Shown here: in pieces, positions 33,426 through 46,804 of the stretch
How the letters are laid out: each line of letters opens with the position of its first letter
How positions within the stretch are numbered: the first letter of the stretch is position 1
NCBI GenBank assembly: GCA_947650365.1
Contig: OX393549.1
Location: 91,352,533-91,416,532, forward strand
Source: Chamaelirium japonicum
Lineage: Eukaryota; Streptophyta; Magnoliopsida; Liliales; Melanthiaceae
Length of the DNA stretch: 64,000 bases
Direction of reading: 5' to 3'
The notes under the pieces: generated by a model
What the model saw: the letters and a program-made list of their open reading frames with translations, nothing else
Databases searched by the model: none
What the model was told of the DNA's origin: nothing
Made by a program: the position numbers and the translations under genes

Positions 33426-33958
33426 GTAATATTAAAATAAGATCCCTCTAGGTGGGACTAATAAAAAGACTAAATAAGCCTTCAATAACTGACATGTGTC
33501 CTTTAGGTGTACCTAGTATAAACCAATGACTCTCATGCATAAAGAAACACTGAAATTGTTGTCGATCTAATCAAGAATATTATATGCACAACTTCCTAAT
33601 GGTTTCCTCCAATCAGACATGTGTACATGTGGAAGGAAAATATTTGGTGAATAAGCTAGTTCTTTTAGATTCTCCCAACCTATCTATTGCTTTATGATCT
33701 TTCATGGAATCCATTTCATACAAGTGATGTAAAATAAAAATCCCAAAGCTCGAGAGAGAAAGGCATAAGTTGCATGATTAACTTAGACAATGATTAACCA
33801 GTTAAATAACTTGTAAAATTAGAATCATGCTCATCTTAAGCAGCAAAGACACACAAGCAATCCATGACCCAATTCTTCAACAAGTAATAAGACTCATTAA
33901 GACTACTTCCAGGAGAGAGAAGAAAAGCTTTCTGCAACAGAAACTTACCTTTTCGCTA
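33426..33958 (-). other. Downstream region of the PPR gene
   Basis: AT-rich sequence that should hold the 3'UTR and polyadenylation region of the minus-strand PPR gene and the junction with the gypsy remnant. No other gene seen. Confidence 0.4.
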
Positions 33959-36376
33959 CTACCAGTAATCTTTGCAAGAGCACACTCCATTCTCAAAATG
34001 GTGAAACCTCTTAGCATCCCGTGCAACGATTAAACGGCCAACAAGCTTTGATATGATCTTCATAGCATTATGACAATCTCCACAAACACGCAGATTCTTT
34101 ATTATTCGCATTGATGAGCGAGCAGGGCTTGTCATGAGCCCATAAGCAACAGCCAGCCTCTCACTGTGATAGAGCAAAGCTTCCTCTTTAGATTCTTGGT
34201 CAATGTCATGCAACACAAACCGTGTATCTGGAACATAGCCAGCCTCCCTCATTTGAGGCGCCAGACCCCTTATCTGTTCATAAATCTTGACGTGTTCAGG
34301 ATGAGACCTATCCCCTGCCCGATACTCATGAACCTTACTTCTGACCTGAAGAAGGTTGGACTTTTTTCTTTCCTTCTCCTTCGCTAAGTCCGAAGTGTCA
34401 ACGGGCAAAAGACCCATCTTAGCCTGTTCTTCCAGCCTAGATGAATCTAGTTGTTCAACAATCCCAGCGCATCGCTCCCCCAATTCCACGTTTCCATTCA
34501 TTCTTGAAAGATTCATCAAGGTTTCCCAAACATCAACACTTGGTTCAATGGGCATCTTCTCGATAAACTCAACAGCTTCATCCAAATAACCACTTCTTCC
34601 AAGCATATCTACAATGCCCACATAATGTTCCATGCTAGGAGCGATATCAAAATCCTTCTGCATCGATTCAAAATGCAGCACTCCCTCGATAACTGCTCCT
34701 AAAGCACCACAGACTGAGAAAATTGTGATAAAACTTTGTCCATCTGGTCTCAGTCCAATTTTCTTAAGCTGAGTGAAAATATCAATCGCTTCCTCAGCCA
34801 GACCATTGTTAGCAAGACCCCTTATCATAGTATCCCAAGACGTCAAATTCCTTTGAGGCATTTTATCGAACAGCTGATACGCATCAGCCATTGAACCACA
34901 CTTGGAGTACATATATAAAATCATGTTATGAAGCCCAACTTCAAGATGGACCATCGCTCGTGAGATGTGATCATGGACAATCCTTGCTTCTTCTAGAGAT
35001 TTAGCTTCCCCACATGCTTGCAACAAGTGCAAATATCTCGGGCGATCCAAAACCACCCCAGTTTTCTCTAGCAAAGCCAAAACTTCCACAGCCTCCTTCA
35101 CTTTTCCCTCTTTGCAGAAGCTGTCTAGCTCATCAATAGTACCTTTGTAACTGCCACTCTCAACAGTTTTAGACGATTCACCAAAAGGTGATTCCTCAAC
35201 ATATTTGTTACAAGCCATTGGAGGAGAATCAAACCTTCCATTATTAAACAAAGCGGAGTTCTGATGAAGCGCCGCTGGGTTCTGCTGAAAGTCTATAGAT
35301 TTATCCATGTCAAACTCATTTGGTCTCTGTTGAAGATCTGCAGCACTTCCTCCATAAGAACCTTTTAAGGTATTCGGGAATTGTCTTTGGTTCTCGTTGT
35401 TATACCCATAGGAATTTTGATAAATTTGTCCTGGACTATCTTTGTGCAGCCCATTACTTTCTTGTTCAAATTCTCTAGGATTTCCTCTTTGGAACCCCCC
35501 TGGATTTTGATGACCATTCGGGTTTTGCCAATAAGCTTCACTAGAGTCCCCTCTGTAATGCGTAGCTGAGTTCTCGTACTGATCGTGGCCATATCTCGCA
35601 TTGATTTGACTTGAGTTTATATTAATCTCCCTAGAGATCTCCTTATGAAATCCATCTGCCCTCTGCTGTGGGTTTTCCCTGTCGAACCCATCAGAGTTCT
35701 GCTGGCGAACCTCACCAAAATTTCCTCTGTAATACTCGGCAGAATTATCATGGAATTCCCTAGCATATCTCCTTTCATTTCCATGTGGGCTAGGATGAGG
35801 CCCTCTAGGGCTCTCCTCATAAGTCCAATCTGCCCTCTGCTGAGGGCTTTCATTATAAACCCCATCAGGGTTCTGCTGTCGAACGTCTCCGATGTTTTCC
35901 CTGTATTGCACATCAGGTGTCTGATAGAATTCCCCAGAAGCTCTCCTAGCATTACCATTTGAATGAAGATGTAGCTCCCCAGAGCCTTCCCCGTAAAATC
36001 CATCTGCTCTCTGCTGACAAGGGTTTTCCCTAGAAATCCCATTGGAGTTCTGATGATGAGCCTCTCCGACGCTCCCTCCGTGATGCCTGTACGAGCTCTG
36101 CTGCATGGTTCCGCGCCCTCCGCTGTCGAACCCATGTGGGCTCTGAGGAAAATGGACGCTGGGGTCGTGATGGGGATCGCGACCGCGAGGGTCTGGCGGG
36201 AAATCTGCTCTTTGGGTGGCGGTGCTGAACCGCCGCAGGATCAAAGGCGAGGCCTTTTGTGCAGAGCTATGGGGGTGTGAAGAAGAGGGGGGGAGGCGGG
36301 AAGGAGGAGGAGCGCTGACCTGCGAGAGGGCGGAGATGGATCTGATGGTGAGGATGGATGCCCTCCTCTTGGACAT
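33959..36376 (-). CDS. DYW-type pentatricopeptide repeat RNA-editing protein, MEF8-like
   Basis: A single-exon protein of 805 residues. Residues 1-60 are basic and Ser/Ala-rich ([18 protein letters not shown] ... [10 protein letters not shown]), a likely mitochondrial targeting signal. Residues about 80-390 are Asn/Gln/Gly-rich with a repeated [16 protein letters not shown] phrase. Residues about 412-610 carry a short PPR tract ([60 protein letters not shown]). An E-type region follows and a DYW deaminase-like domain ends in KDYW. The zinc-site residues are present: HSE (737-739) and CGDC (765-768), then CSCKDYW. Such proteins direct C-to-U editing of organelle transcripts. The few PPR repeats and the Asn-rich N-terminus recall Arabidopsis MEF8/MEF8S (At2g25580/At4g32450; from memory). 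The start fits the targeting peptide, and no frame disruption is visible. Confidence 0.93.
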   Translation of the reverse strand: MSKRRASILTIRSISALSQVSAPPPSRLPPSSSHPHSSAQKASPLILRRFSTATQRADFPPDPRGRDPHHDPSVHFPQSPHGFDSGGRGTMQQSSYRHHGGSVGEAHHQNSNGISRENPCQQRADGFYGEGSGELHLHSNGNARRASGEFYQTPDVQYRENIGDVRQQNPDGVYNESPQQRADWTYEESPRGPHPSPHGNERRYAREFHDNSAEYYRGNFGEVRQQNSDGFDRENPQQRADGFHKEISREININSSQINARYGHDQYENSATHYRGDSSEAYWQNPNGHQNPGGFQRGNPREFEQESNGLHKDSPGQIYQNSYGYNNENQRQFPNTLKGSYGGSAADLQQRPNEFDMDKSIDFQQNPAALHQNSALFNNGRFDSPPMACNKYVEESPFGESSKTVESGSYKGTIDELDSFCKEGKVKEAVEVLALLEKTGVVLDRPRYLHLLQACGEAKSLEEARIVHDHISRAMVHLEVGLHNMILYMYSKCGSMADAYQLFDKMPQRNLTSWDTMIRGLANNGLAEEAIDIFTQLKKIGLRPDGQSFITIFSVCGALGAVIEGVLHFESMQKDFDIAPSMEHYVGIVDMLGRSGYLDEAVEFIEKMPIEPSVDVWETLMNLSRMNGNVELGERCAGIVEQLDSSRLEEQAKMGLLPVDTSDLAKEKERKKSNLLQVRSKVHEYRAGDRSHPEHVKIYEQIRGLAPQMREAGYVPDTRFVLHDIDQESKEEALLYHSERLAVAYGLMTSPARSSMRIIKNLRVCGDCHNAMKIISKLVGRLIVARDAKRFHHFENGVCSCKDYW

Positions 36377-36786
36377 CGATGCCTCCGAGGGAATCCTCCG
36401 GTTGTTCCCCTGCTACCAAGCTTCCCGTATATCGGCCAAAAACCCTAGCTTTTGAAGAAGCAAAACCCAGAGGCAGACTGCAGTGCGTCTTAATTTCTTC
36501 TTATTATTATTTTTGCATTCATCATGACCGTTCATTTGATGGTGTGAAAACGTCAACCGGTGAGATGATGACAGCCGTCAACCGTATCATCGGCTTTAAA
36601 ATGGGGTAATGTAGAGCTTTACGTTAGATCCCTCTAAATGGTAAATATCTAGTTTAGCTCTATATTAGTATTTTGTTGCAGTAGAAAAAAAAAAAAGGAA
36701 CTTTTAGATGTTAAAGAGTAACAATCGCTACAATACTTGTTGTAAATGTAGGTCTAGATCAAAGCCCTGATAGATTGACAAATATG

Positions 36787-37000
36787 TTTTTTTTTTTTTT
36801 TTGACATCGGCGGGTGTCCCGAAACCTTTCGGGCAATGGCCCACTTCAGGCTCGGACTAATCCCTCCGGGAGTGAAGCCCGACCCACTCGGCAATTCCCA
36901 CTTCACTCCTGGGTAAATCGAGGGGAGGAAGAGTTGAATCCACAACCTCATCACCAAAGCATCAGTTGCTTTGCCAACTCTCCAATCCCCTGGTGGGGGG
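36787..37000 (-). mobile_element. SINE with poly-A tail and target duplication
   Basis: On the minus strand the element starts CCCCCCACCAGGGGATTGG. An A-box-like TTGGCAAAGCAACTG and a B-box-like GGTTGTGGATTCAAC follow within 70 bp, and it ends CCGCCGATGTC plus a run of 16 A. ATTGACAAATATG flanks both sides (36774-36786 and 37001-37013), extending by a few bases. Internal Pol III boxes, a poly-A end and a 13-bp or longer duplication are the marks of a tRNA-derived SINE. Confidence 0.88.
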
Positions 37001-37013
37001 ATTGACAAATATG

Positions 37014-37806
37014 TTAAATACAAAATAAGATGTGATCCACAAGAGAGAGATTTACGTGGTTCAACAATTTTGCTTACTCCACAGGGAGAGTTAGAGAGAG
37101 AATCCATAATGAGAGAACAAAGTTCAAGTACAAAGATTATCCGGATCACGAAACGCTTTACCGGATCCAGGGTACAAGAGCCACTATGGTGAGGAAACCA
37201 CCCCTGCTCTAAACCTTCAATGTTCTCTCTTCCTTTATGTGATCGATGCCCTTCTATGGTCATATGTATAGCCCTCGGGAAATTTTTTTTCCAACAGATG
37301 AATTACACTTGACTCTATCTTAGCGTTCTTGGAATCACACATGGGATGTGGTTGCCTTTATCTTCTCATTTTATATGCATATAAATATTTTGGATGCAGG
37401 AGCCTCAAGCCTGCATCATAGCAGTCCCATCGGATTGGAGGCCCAACATATGATGAAAGGAATGAAGGCTAACTCCTCCTCTAGAAGGCCCAGTCAATAT
37501 CAACTACAAAGCAAATATCTACCAACCATTATCCTAAAAGTCATTATCTACCAACTATTACCCCAAAAGTCATTACATACCAACCAAGAAAGTCCAATAT
37601 GTAGGCTCCAAGCAAGGCTATATGAAGTCCCCCAAGGCTTTGTCCACTCTGAATTTGAGTATTCATCCAATTTGAGCTCTTGTTATCTTCTCCCTTTTTT
37701 TCTTGAGTGTTGCAAGAGAGAGATCTAGAGAGACACTTGTCGTAGCCTCCCTCTGTTATCATCGAAGAATGCGTGATCTTCTTCAACCATGTTACGCTAC
37801 GTTAAG
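37014..37806 (+). repeat. LTR-like sequence upstream of the gypsy gag
   Basis: The right end must lie just before the primer-binding site at 37807. The sequence from about 37385 to 37800, with CTTTTTTTCTTGAGTGTTG and the final TTCTTCAACCATG, has the look of a U5/R region. The part before 37300 (TTTACGTGGTTCAAC and following) recalls ends of other plant retroelements. The 5' boundary could not be fixed, and no 3' LTR copy was found. Confidence 0.4.
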
Positions 37807-37818
37807 TGGTATCAGAGC
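37807..37818 (+). promoter_or_regulatory. Primer-binding site (initiator tRNA-Met) of the gypsy element
   Basis: TGGTATCAGAGC, upstream of a gypsy gag and downstream of the LTR-like region. Confidence 0.8.
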
Positions 37819-37819
37819 A

Positions 37820-39164
37820 TTCTTTTATCTCGCTCCGATGGTTGTTATGAACGGATAAGGAAATTCGAACTCTATGGACGGTGCTCCGAGAGTACTAACT
37901 GTTGAGGCCCTTTGGGCTACGCAACGAAAGATGTAAATGATCTGGAATGAGATTCGAGTTACCTTTGTAAAGATAACGTAAGCTCTCGGTCTCACCCAAA
38001 CCCAGGGTAGCAATTCTACTCCAAATATTGTGCAGTCGAGCCACAACGATGCCTCGACGCCCAATGTCGGGCAATCTGGGTGGTATGAGGCCTCAACTCC
38101 TCCCACTAGGCTACTCCACCAAGAGTACACTATGTGTCCTCATGGGGCGTCGTACGAGGACCTCTCGAGCAACGAAGAGGTCTATCAACCTGCACATAAT
38201 CCTTGTAGTGGTAGGAATTGCTATGACGGGGGTGAATATGGAGGAAACCGCTATTGCAGCAGCAACTGTTATGGTGATGGCCATCATTATGGCGGTAACA
38301 ACCTTCACGGAGGTGGTGATCGTTATAGCGGCGGAGGTGATCACGACTATCACATGAAGGTGGACCTCCCTACTTTCAAATGCTACCTCCACAACAAGAA
38401 CTTTCTCAACTGGCACTCAGAGGTCGAGAGATTCTTCGACTACATAGAGACCCAGAGGAGAAGAAGGTAAAATTGGTGGTCTACAAACTCAAGGGAGGTG
38501 CCTCTGCATGATGGAAGAAACTCCAGCTCTCTCGTGCATGACAAAGGAAGCCTCATTTCCGCTCCTGGTCCCGCATAAAGCATCTCCTTCATGCACACTT
38601 TCTTCCTCTTGACTACGACCATGTCTTGTTCCAGCAATATCAAAACTTTTGGCAAGGTGTCCAGTCTGTTAATGACTATGTCATCGCCGAGTTTTATCTT
38701 CTTTCTGCTCACAATAACTTTGAGGAAACCGACATGCAATAATCCACTCGATCTGTTGGCGGACTCCATCTTCATATCCAGGATTAGGTCTACCTTTGGC
38801 CGGTATATAGCCTCCACGATGTGGTCCAACTAGCAACAAGGGCAAAAAATTAACTAGATTGGACGAGCCAGAGAAATCCATCCTTTGGGTGGACCACTCT
38901 ACTCGTCCTGATAGATGAACCCACCATGAACCGGGGAAAGGCTCATATTCGGGAGGATCCGGTCACTGCCAGCAAAGAACCCATATCTAACCAGCCCAAG
39001 CTCACATGAGGAGCCAATGCTACACATATTCCTTCCATCCACCCATATGCTCCACCACGAGCCCAAAAATACTACCGATGCAATCAACCAGGACACTTGT
39101 CTAATCAATGCCCTCGACGATGAATGGTGAACATCGCTGAGGCAAAATGAAAAAGGAGGTGACT
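37820..39164 (+). pseudogene. Ty3/gypsy gag, 5' part of the interrupted element
   Basis: The frame from about 38030 encodes a Gly/His/Tyr-rich region, then MKVDLPTFKCYLHNKNFLNW and HSEVERFFDYIE, the start of plant gypsy gag. A frameshift at about 38450 breaks it. Later frames continue with stops, and a CCHC zinc knuckle is visible at about 39068-39118 (CNQPGHLSNQC). It is cut at 39164 by the copia insertion and continues at 50850. Confidence 0.85.
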
Positions 39165-41172
39165 GTTGGGACCGGATTAAAATTTTAATCTTCCCTAAGC
39201 ATGCGATCAATTATTCGGATGCAAAATTGTACCTTGGCGTGATCAGCCCTTTGTAGATCAGTTAGTAGAATCGCTGCCAGAAATTCTTCTTAACTCTGAT
39301 CGTCAATTTTTACTAGACGTCGACGCCTTCAATCCGAAACTCCTCAAGGTGGAATCGCCTCGATCGAAGTTCTGTAACACCGAGAATATATTCCCGGAGT
39401 GCAGATCTGTCATGTCCTCACGCAGAGACATCTTGTAAAAGTGCCATCAGTTTTTCCTCCGATCTTTGATCGCTATGAAACTTTACAAGCACATAGACGC
39501 CTTCGTTAAAAAAATCCTCAAAGTGGAACAGAGTCAATCTGATATGTAGATCTCCTGAAAGAATTCTTACACTATAACGATATTGCTAAAGATTATGCAT
39601 AAAATTTTTGCGCGTTGGCGATCAACCTCCTCGCAATCTTCAACCACCTATTCCTCGCGTCGCTTAATAATCGGCCTGGTGGGAGGCCATCCTTGCAATC
39701 ACGAGGGAGATCCAAAGAGCCTCTTTAGATGATGATCGATCTCCTCGATCAATCCTTCCATGCACATTAGAGAGAGAACAAGAGGTAGGAGATGAAGAGG
39801 AGCGACTAGGGTTTGCACCCCATGTGCCTTGCCGGCCCCCTCTCTCTCCCTTTCCCTTTTATAATACCCGTCCCGATAAGGAGAGGTGCGTTTAGGACTT
39901 TGACCTAGTCAAGGTCGGTCCCCTCTCTCTATCTCTTTTGTGTTGGACGACCAAACAAAGGGGGGGCAACTAGGGTTTTGATCCAGTCAAGGTCGGCCCC
40001 CTTTCTCTCTCTCCTTGTGATGGTGACACATGTCCGAGGTACCTCGGGCACCCCCACGGTCAACTAATCCAATGCTCCATAATTATTAAAACCCATGTGT
40101 GTATATATATATATATCTCATATATATAATTAATAATTAATTATTAATAAATATATCTCATATATTTTATTAATAATTCTCTCGTGTATTTGCATACTAG
40201 TCTTGAGTCGCTTTGGACCGTAGTTGGGATCACCTAGGGTCTTCTAACGTGGCTCCAACTTAGACTCGAGCATATCGATCACCAAACTCTTCAGTCATGC
40301 TCGTGTCCTAAGTTAGTCAACACCAATTCCACTAAATGGTGATAACTATACTTCGGGTTAGCAACACAATCTCTAGCCTTACAACTTACGATTATGCCCC
40401 TCAATCTCAATGTATTCATGAACACAGCTAGTTTACCTGTGGTAAACTGTCCAACTAGCTTGTGTCATATCTTGAACTTCATGAAGCTTGATCAAAGCCT
40501 ATTTGAACATCAACTGTAGTGTAACATCCACTAACCGATGACTGATTAGGTTCCGATGATCAAAACTAATGATCAACTCATGGGGATACTTAATCTTTTA
40601 CGGTGAGTGGATTCCTTCTTGAGATCTAGGGTTCCCTGTAACCCACACTTAGCTACCCAAGATATCCAGGTGCTGGTCCTGAGGACCTCACTGATTGATA
40701 AGTCAAAGTAATTGAGCATAAGCTCAAGGTTCACTAGTCTCTTAGGATTGAAAGCATATCGGCTATGTAAGTTATGAGAACTCTAATAACTTGGACAATA
40801 GAATATCCCTGACAGTATTATGTCATTGGGTTTACTCATGATCCGTCAATACATCTCATGCACTAGCATATTGACTTAGAATCGACCATTCCAATAGTAT
40901 GAGATTAATCACCCCCCGATTGGGAGTCAATCATGCTACAGCCTACCTAGTGAGATATCTAGTCTCACTATCGACTGTGACTAATTTAAAGTATCTAGTA
41001 CGTGTGATTCATCTCTCTCTATATATAAATCGAACATTCATATAAATGTATCACACCTAGATCACTTAAGGATTTCTTGCTCTACCATTCATCTCATGAA
41101 TGTAAACACATTATGTCCATTCTCTATGCATAAAACCATTATCCTATTATTTAAAGGCATACAATACCAACA
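39165..41172 (-). repeat. 3' LTR of the nested copia element
   Basis: 2008 bp, TGTTGG...CCAACA. It contains (TA)n near 40104, a TTAATAATTAATTATTAATA palindromic stretch, and long single-copy-like sequence shared with the right LTR at clearly less than full identity, so the insertion is not very recent. Confidence 0.9.
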
Positions 41173-44100
41173 ATGTCCCACTTGCACTCATAACCAATAA
41201 GGATTGCATCTAACCCCGAACCGATCACCGTTTACTCAAAAGCCTTTACAGGTAAGGTTTTAGTACATTTATCCATAGGGTTCTTAACCGATGTAATTTT
41301 TGGTAACCGAAACGTTTTACCGTTTCCCAAACTTCCTAATCAGAATGACTCTCCTCTCTATGTATATTATTCCCGTGTGGCTTTCTAGTTCCTTGAATTG
41401 AGTACAACCACTTAGAATAAACACATAGACTTAAATTGATTTCCTAGAGTACACATCTGACTTGAAGTCAGAATCTATATACCCTATTGGAATAATATCC
41501 TCTCTACCGTATACTAATATTTTATCTCTCTTACTTCTCAAGTATATGAGAATAAGCTTAATGGTTATCCAGTAATCTGGACTTGGAGTGGACTGATATT
41601 TGCCAACCATTCCTATAACAAAAACAACAATCAGATCTTGGCGCAAAGCAACACATAACAAGATTTTCTACTGCCGAAACACATGGAACGTCTTTTATGC
41701 GATTCCTCTTCACATATGCCTCAAGATACTAGTCCTTGGAGAATATAATCTCATTCCCAAAGAAAATCATTCCTTACTTTCTGTGCCAAAATCCTATTTA
41801 TGTACTTTCCATAGTAAAGAACCTAAATTGATAACAATTATCCTACATCATCTGCCATGATGAATATGTCATCAACTTCTAGAATTAGAAACATTACCAT
41901 GCTTCCTGCACCATTCTTACATATACTGTTCATCTTGACTTTGACTGAGTCCATAAGACTTCACAGTCAGGTCAAACTATGTGTTCCATTATCTGGATGC
42001 TTGCTTAAGTCCAAACTTGGACTTACGCAACTTGCATACTTTTTGCTTTGGTCTCTAGCTACAAAACCGTTTAGCTGCATCATATATATGTCTTCCTCAA
42101 GTTGGTCATTCTAGAATACCGTCTTGATATTCATTTGCTAAATCTCTTAATTAAGAATTACCGCAATGGATAAGAGGATTTCTATAGTCCTTAGCATGGC
42201 AATAAGAAAAACCTCGCTACTAGCTTAGCCTTTGAGGTCTTTACCTCACCATATTATCTTCTCTATCTTTCGTAGATCTACATACAACCAATGGGTTTAA
42301 CTATGACCAGTGGATCAACAAGCTTCCAAACTAAGAAGAGTCAATCGACTTCTCCGTTTTCCTTAGCTACTTACCAATATTTACAACTCTATCTAATAGA
42401 GTTTCATCGTATCCAGTGGGATTCTCCTGTTCCTCAGGGATAACTTAAAAAACCTCTCCCAAGAACCTGAACCTCCAAAGTTCAGTAAAGTTTCTTCCAC
42501 TATGATGAAGTATTGGTACTTACCAAAAGGACATGTGTAGTGACTACTTGTTCAATATTTATCATAACTGACTTGGGGAGTTAGTCCTTATCTGGATGCA
42601 TTCTCTTAGTATTATGGTCATTTTTATAATTCCTATCCAGGAACACAGTATTCAAGCCATTAAATGTTGTCTGTTCCTTAGGGTTATAAAATATCATACT
42701 TTGGTTTCCTTTGGATACCTCATGAAGTAACACACTAGCTTATTATCAAGACTTTAAGCTATCCATCTTCCCTTTTTAGCACTTATGATGCATGCCCTAT
42801 TATAGAAGTGATGTAGACTGGGCATGCGCTTAGACTATAACTTCCTTGGAGTCATAGAGTTGATTTAGCTTGAATATGATTTGAGTGCATAGATCGCAGT
42901 ATCTAAGACAAAACCCCCCATAAGAGTAAAGCATATTAAAATAACTCACCATAGACCTAACCATGTTAAGTAAAGTATTATTCCTCCTCTCAGACACACC
43001 ACTATGCTGATCCATATCCTGTGAGATCAACTGAGATAATCTCTTATTCTGAACCAGGTAGTCCTTGAATTTATCACAGAAGTATACCCTTACTTGATTT
43101 AATCAAGAAAGCTTCTAGTTCACTGTACTACTTATATCAGAATGTACTAACCTCCAACAAATCATTGTTACTATAGCCCTTTATTGCAAAGAGGATCCTA
43201 GGTCATTATATCATCTAAATAGGATTCACAGTCTGGCTCAGAAACAAGCGGAAGCTGAGGTAAAATATCATAGTCAGCCAGACTGTCGATCCTATTCAGA
43301 TTAATATGACTTAGCTTTATACACTAATGAGATATTGGATTAGTTGAGATAAACTTTACTTTATATGGTAATTATCCATAAGAATTATCAATAATACATA
43401 TCTAAAGTGAGTAGGGAGTAATTAAGTCTAATTAGTTTCCATATCAAAGCTTATGTATAACTATTTCCTTTAATAAATTCTTTAGTACCAAATAAAAGAT
43501 CATATCTGTCATTTAATAAACTTGAAACAAAAACAATGTTTCACTTTATTAAGGACAATGCTGAGATAAAACTAAAGAAACAATTTAGATAGCTCCCACT
43601 GCGACGGCACAGATAGTCGAATCCATTCCCAATGCAAGCTCAACCTTCCCATCACTTGTATCCACATAGTGTGAAACCTCAGTAACAAATTACGAAAGTA
43701 ATTAGTTGTACTAGAATCATCATACCACGAATTTGAAGTATCCACTTATAAAAGTTTACTTCAATTACAAGTGATTCGGCCATACTTGGGATCTTCTTGA
43801 ACCTTTCAAGATAGCTCGAACAGTTCCTCTTCCAATGTCCATCGAACGAACAATGAAAACACTTTCCTTTGAGTTCGGCCTTAGCCTTCCTTCCCACACT
43901 ACCCATAGGACCGAACATTCCTTTTAGAGCTTTGGGACTCTGCTTCTTCTTTTTTTCTAGTTCTTGCATTTCAGCTTAAACCTTGAAGATGAAAGCTTTT
44001 CTATATCACAATCAATATGAGAAGTCATGATAATATTCTTCATTATCTGTCGAGAGCAAATCAGATCTCCCAAAGTCAAGTGCCTCATATTGAGCTTGAA

Positions 44101-45911
44101 TTTGGAGAACTAGACAGACAGTGTTACCAGAATAATATCCACTTGAGATTCAATATCAACCTCGGTACCCAGTATCTCCAAGATATTTAACAAGTAAAAT
44201 ACCCTGAGAAAATGCTCTCTTACTGAGGTACCCTAACTCATCCTTATGCTTGTGAGTTCTTACACGACATGCTATTTAACAGCTCGCCTTTGGTCTTTAA
44301 AAAACTCTTTGAAGTTTGCCAAGATCTCACCAATAGTTTCGTATGACTGATAATGATGTTATATCACATAAGACACTGAAGTTAAAATGTGACATCTAAC
44401 CACCTCATCACAATTACGCTACTACCGGTAGAGATCCTAATCCTCCTTAGAGTCAGTGAAAAAGACATCTCAAGGTATGGAATTATAAAAATAAATATGT
44501 ATCCCCTTCAGTCAGGACAACTTTAAGGTTCTTTATCCATTCTACAAAGTTCATTCCGATCAATTTATTCTATTTTGAGAAATGTGCCAAATGTATTCGA
44601 TTTGGTTTCGATCATTTTTCTTAAAATAAAAAATAGGATTACATTAGGACATTATGATTCAATAAATTAGCAATCTATAATTCTTATGGATTCTCCAACC
44701 ATATGATTTAAAGACTGAAATCAGGATATCAAACCTGCAGGTCATGTCTCCTAGGGGAGACGCATGGCCTTATATCTGACTGAGTATCCATCATGCTTGT
44801 TATCTTGACATCTTATATCAAACAACGCATGACTTCTGATCCTTCAGTCCCTGGTAATTCGTTAAAACTCCTAGGAAGACTCTTGATGAATCTCCGGTCA
44901 AGTGTGTTACCACCATCCAAATCTTAATATAACCGTACTGAGCTAGCCCCTCCTAGGGGAGGTGACCCCAAGCACGTCTCATAAGATATGTCATTAAAAA
45001 TCTATATCTAGTAGCCAATATACCCCCCGACATTTTGGATCACTCCAAGGTGACACGAGATACCCACACCACCTTACCATGGATCAATAATAGAGGACCA
45101 TGTATTCCTAGGACGGAATCCTCTCCCACTTGATTATTTGTCCTTTTTGAGAATTTTACTTAATGTTCGTTACAATTAGTATGCATATAATATCACCAAG
45201 CATACTAAAACAAAACATTAAATCCTCCCCTCTCATGGTTGGAGCAATTTATCATCCAGCATATTCTGTTAGGGGCAATACTCTGTTAGCAAGCATCCAT
45301 GATGTGCCTATGATTCCATTGAACTCTTCAATGGGGCTCCATAGCATCGTGGGTCCGAACGACTCTAGCATCTAGATATACCTGCAAGACCTAAGATCTA
45401 CAAAGGCATGGAGATCACCAAAATCCCTCTACCGATCGGTATTTTCAAGGATGGTGCTCTTTGCATGATCCCAACAAGAGATCAAAACCAAGCCAATCAT
45501 AGAGCAATAATAAATTCATTCAATTATTTTTTTGGATATGAGAGAGAGGTATAACAATATTTCAACAGCGCCTGCAAAACCAAGTTAGAATAATTGCAAA
45601 CACGCACACCATGGATCTCATCCATATGGACCATTTAGCATGCAACCTATGCTCAATTTTAATTTTCAGATATGTATACTCTAATTAAAATTATCATAAG
45701 CTAGGAAAAACTCCATCATGGATTTCATCCATGTGGGACGAACCAACTAAGCGTGCATCCTACGCACGAAACAAATTTTAAATAAAATCTTTGAATTCTT
45801 GTGGAGAAATTCGATGGTTGCACGATAGAGAATATGTTCCTTGCATGAATCATGTTCCCATACTACCCGACACTCTCATCTCATCCGATTAAAAGCATGC
45901 AACGAACCATA
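41173..45911 (-). pseudogene. Decayed copia gag-pol
   Basis: On the minus strand, gag near 43.9-43.7 kb shows a CCHC knuckle (KGKCFHCSFDGHWKRNCSS). Integrase near 43.0 kb shows QHSGVSERRNNTLLNMVRSM. The RT active-site region at about 41.88 kb reads LEVDDIFIM, where YVDDM is usual. RNase H near 41.66-41.43 kb shows YLRSKRDKILVYG and GYIDSDFKSDVYSRKS. Stops and frameshifts separate all of these, so no full protein can be made. Confidence 0.85.
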
Positions 45912-45923
45912 GCTCTGATACCA
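45912..45923 (-). promoter_or_regulatory. Primer-binding site of the nested copia element
   Basis: Read on the minus strand, TGGTATCAGAGC, two bases beyond the LTR. It fixes the element's orientation. Confidence 0.9.
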
Positions 45924-45925
45924 TT

Positions 45926-46766
45926 TGTTGAGACCGGATTAAAAATTTTAATCTTACCTAAGCATGCAATTAATTATTCAGATGGAAAGTTGTACCTTGG
46001 GATGATCAGATCTTTGTAGATCAGTTAGTAGAATCGCTGCTAGAAATTCTCCTTTACTCTGATTGTTTTGAAATTTTTACTGGATGTCGGGGCCTTCGAT
46101 CCAAAACTCCTCGAGGTGGAATCACCTCGATCGAAGTTTTGTAGCACTGGGAACAATTCATGGAGTGCAGTTCTGTCCTGTCCTCACACCGAGACGTCTT
46201 GTAAAAGTGTCATCAGTTTTTCCTCTAATCTCTGATCGCTATGAAACTTTACAAGCACGTAGCCGCCTTCGTTACAAAAATCCTCGAGGCGGAATGGAGT
46301 CAATTCAATCTGTAAATCTCCCAAAACAATTCTTACTGTAGCTATATTGCTGCAGATTCTGCACAAAATTTATGCGCGTTGACGATCAACCTCCTCGTAA
46401 TCTTCAACCATGTATTTCTCGCGTCGCTTGAGAATCGGCATGGTAGAAGGCCTTCCTTGCAATCCCGAGAGAGATCCAAGAGCCTTCTTGGATGATGATT
46501 GATCTCCTCGATCAATCCTTCCACACACACCAGAGGGAGAACAAGAGGTAGGAGATCGATAAAGAGGAGCGGCTAGGGTTTGCACCCCATGTGCCTTGCC
46601 AGCCCCTTCTCGCTCCCTTTCCCTTTTATAATACCTGTCCAGATAAGGAGAGGTGCAGTTAGGACTTTGACTCAGACAAGGCCGGTCCCCTCTCTCTATC
46701 TCTTTTGTGTTGGACGGCCAAACAAAGGGGGGGTGGCTAGGGTTTTGATCCGATCAAGACCGGCCC

Positions 46767-46804
<38 letters not shown>

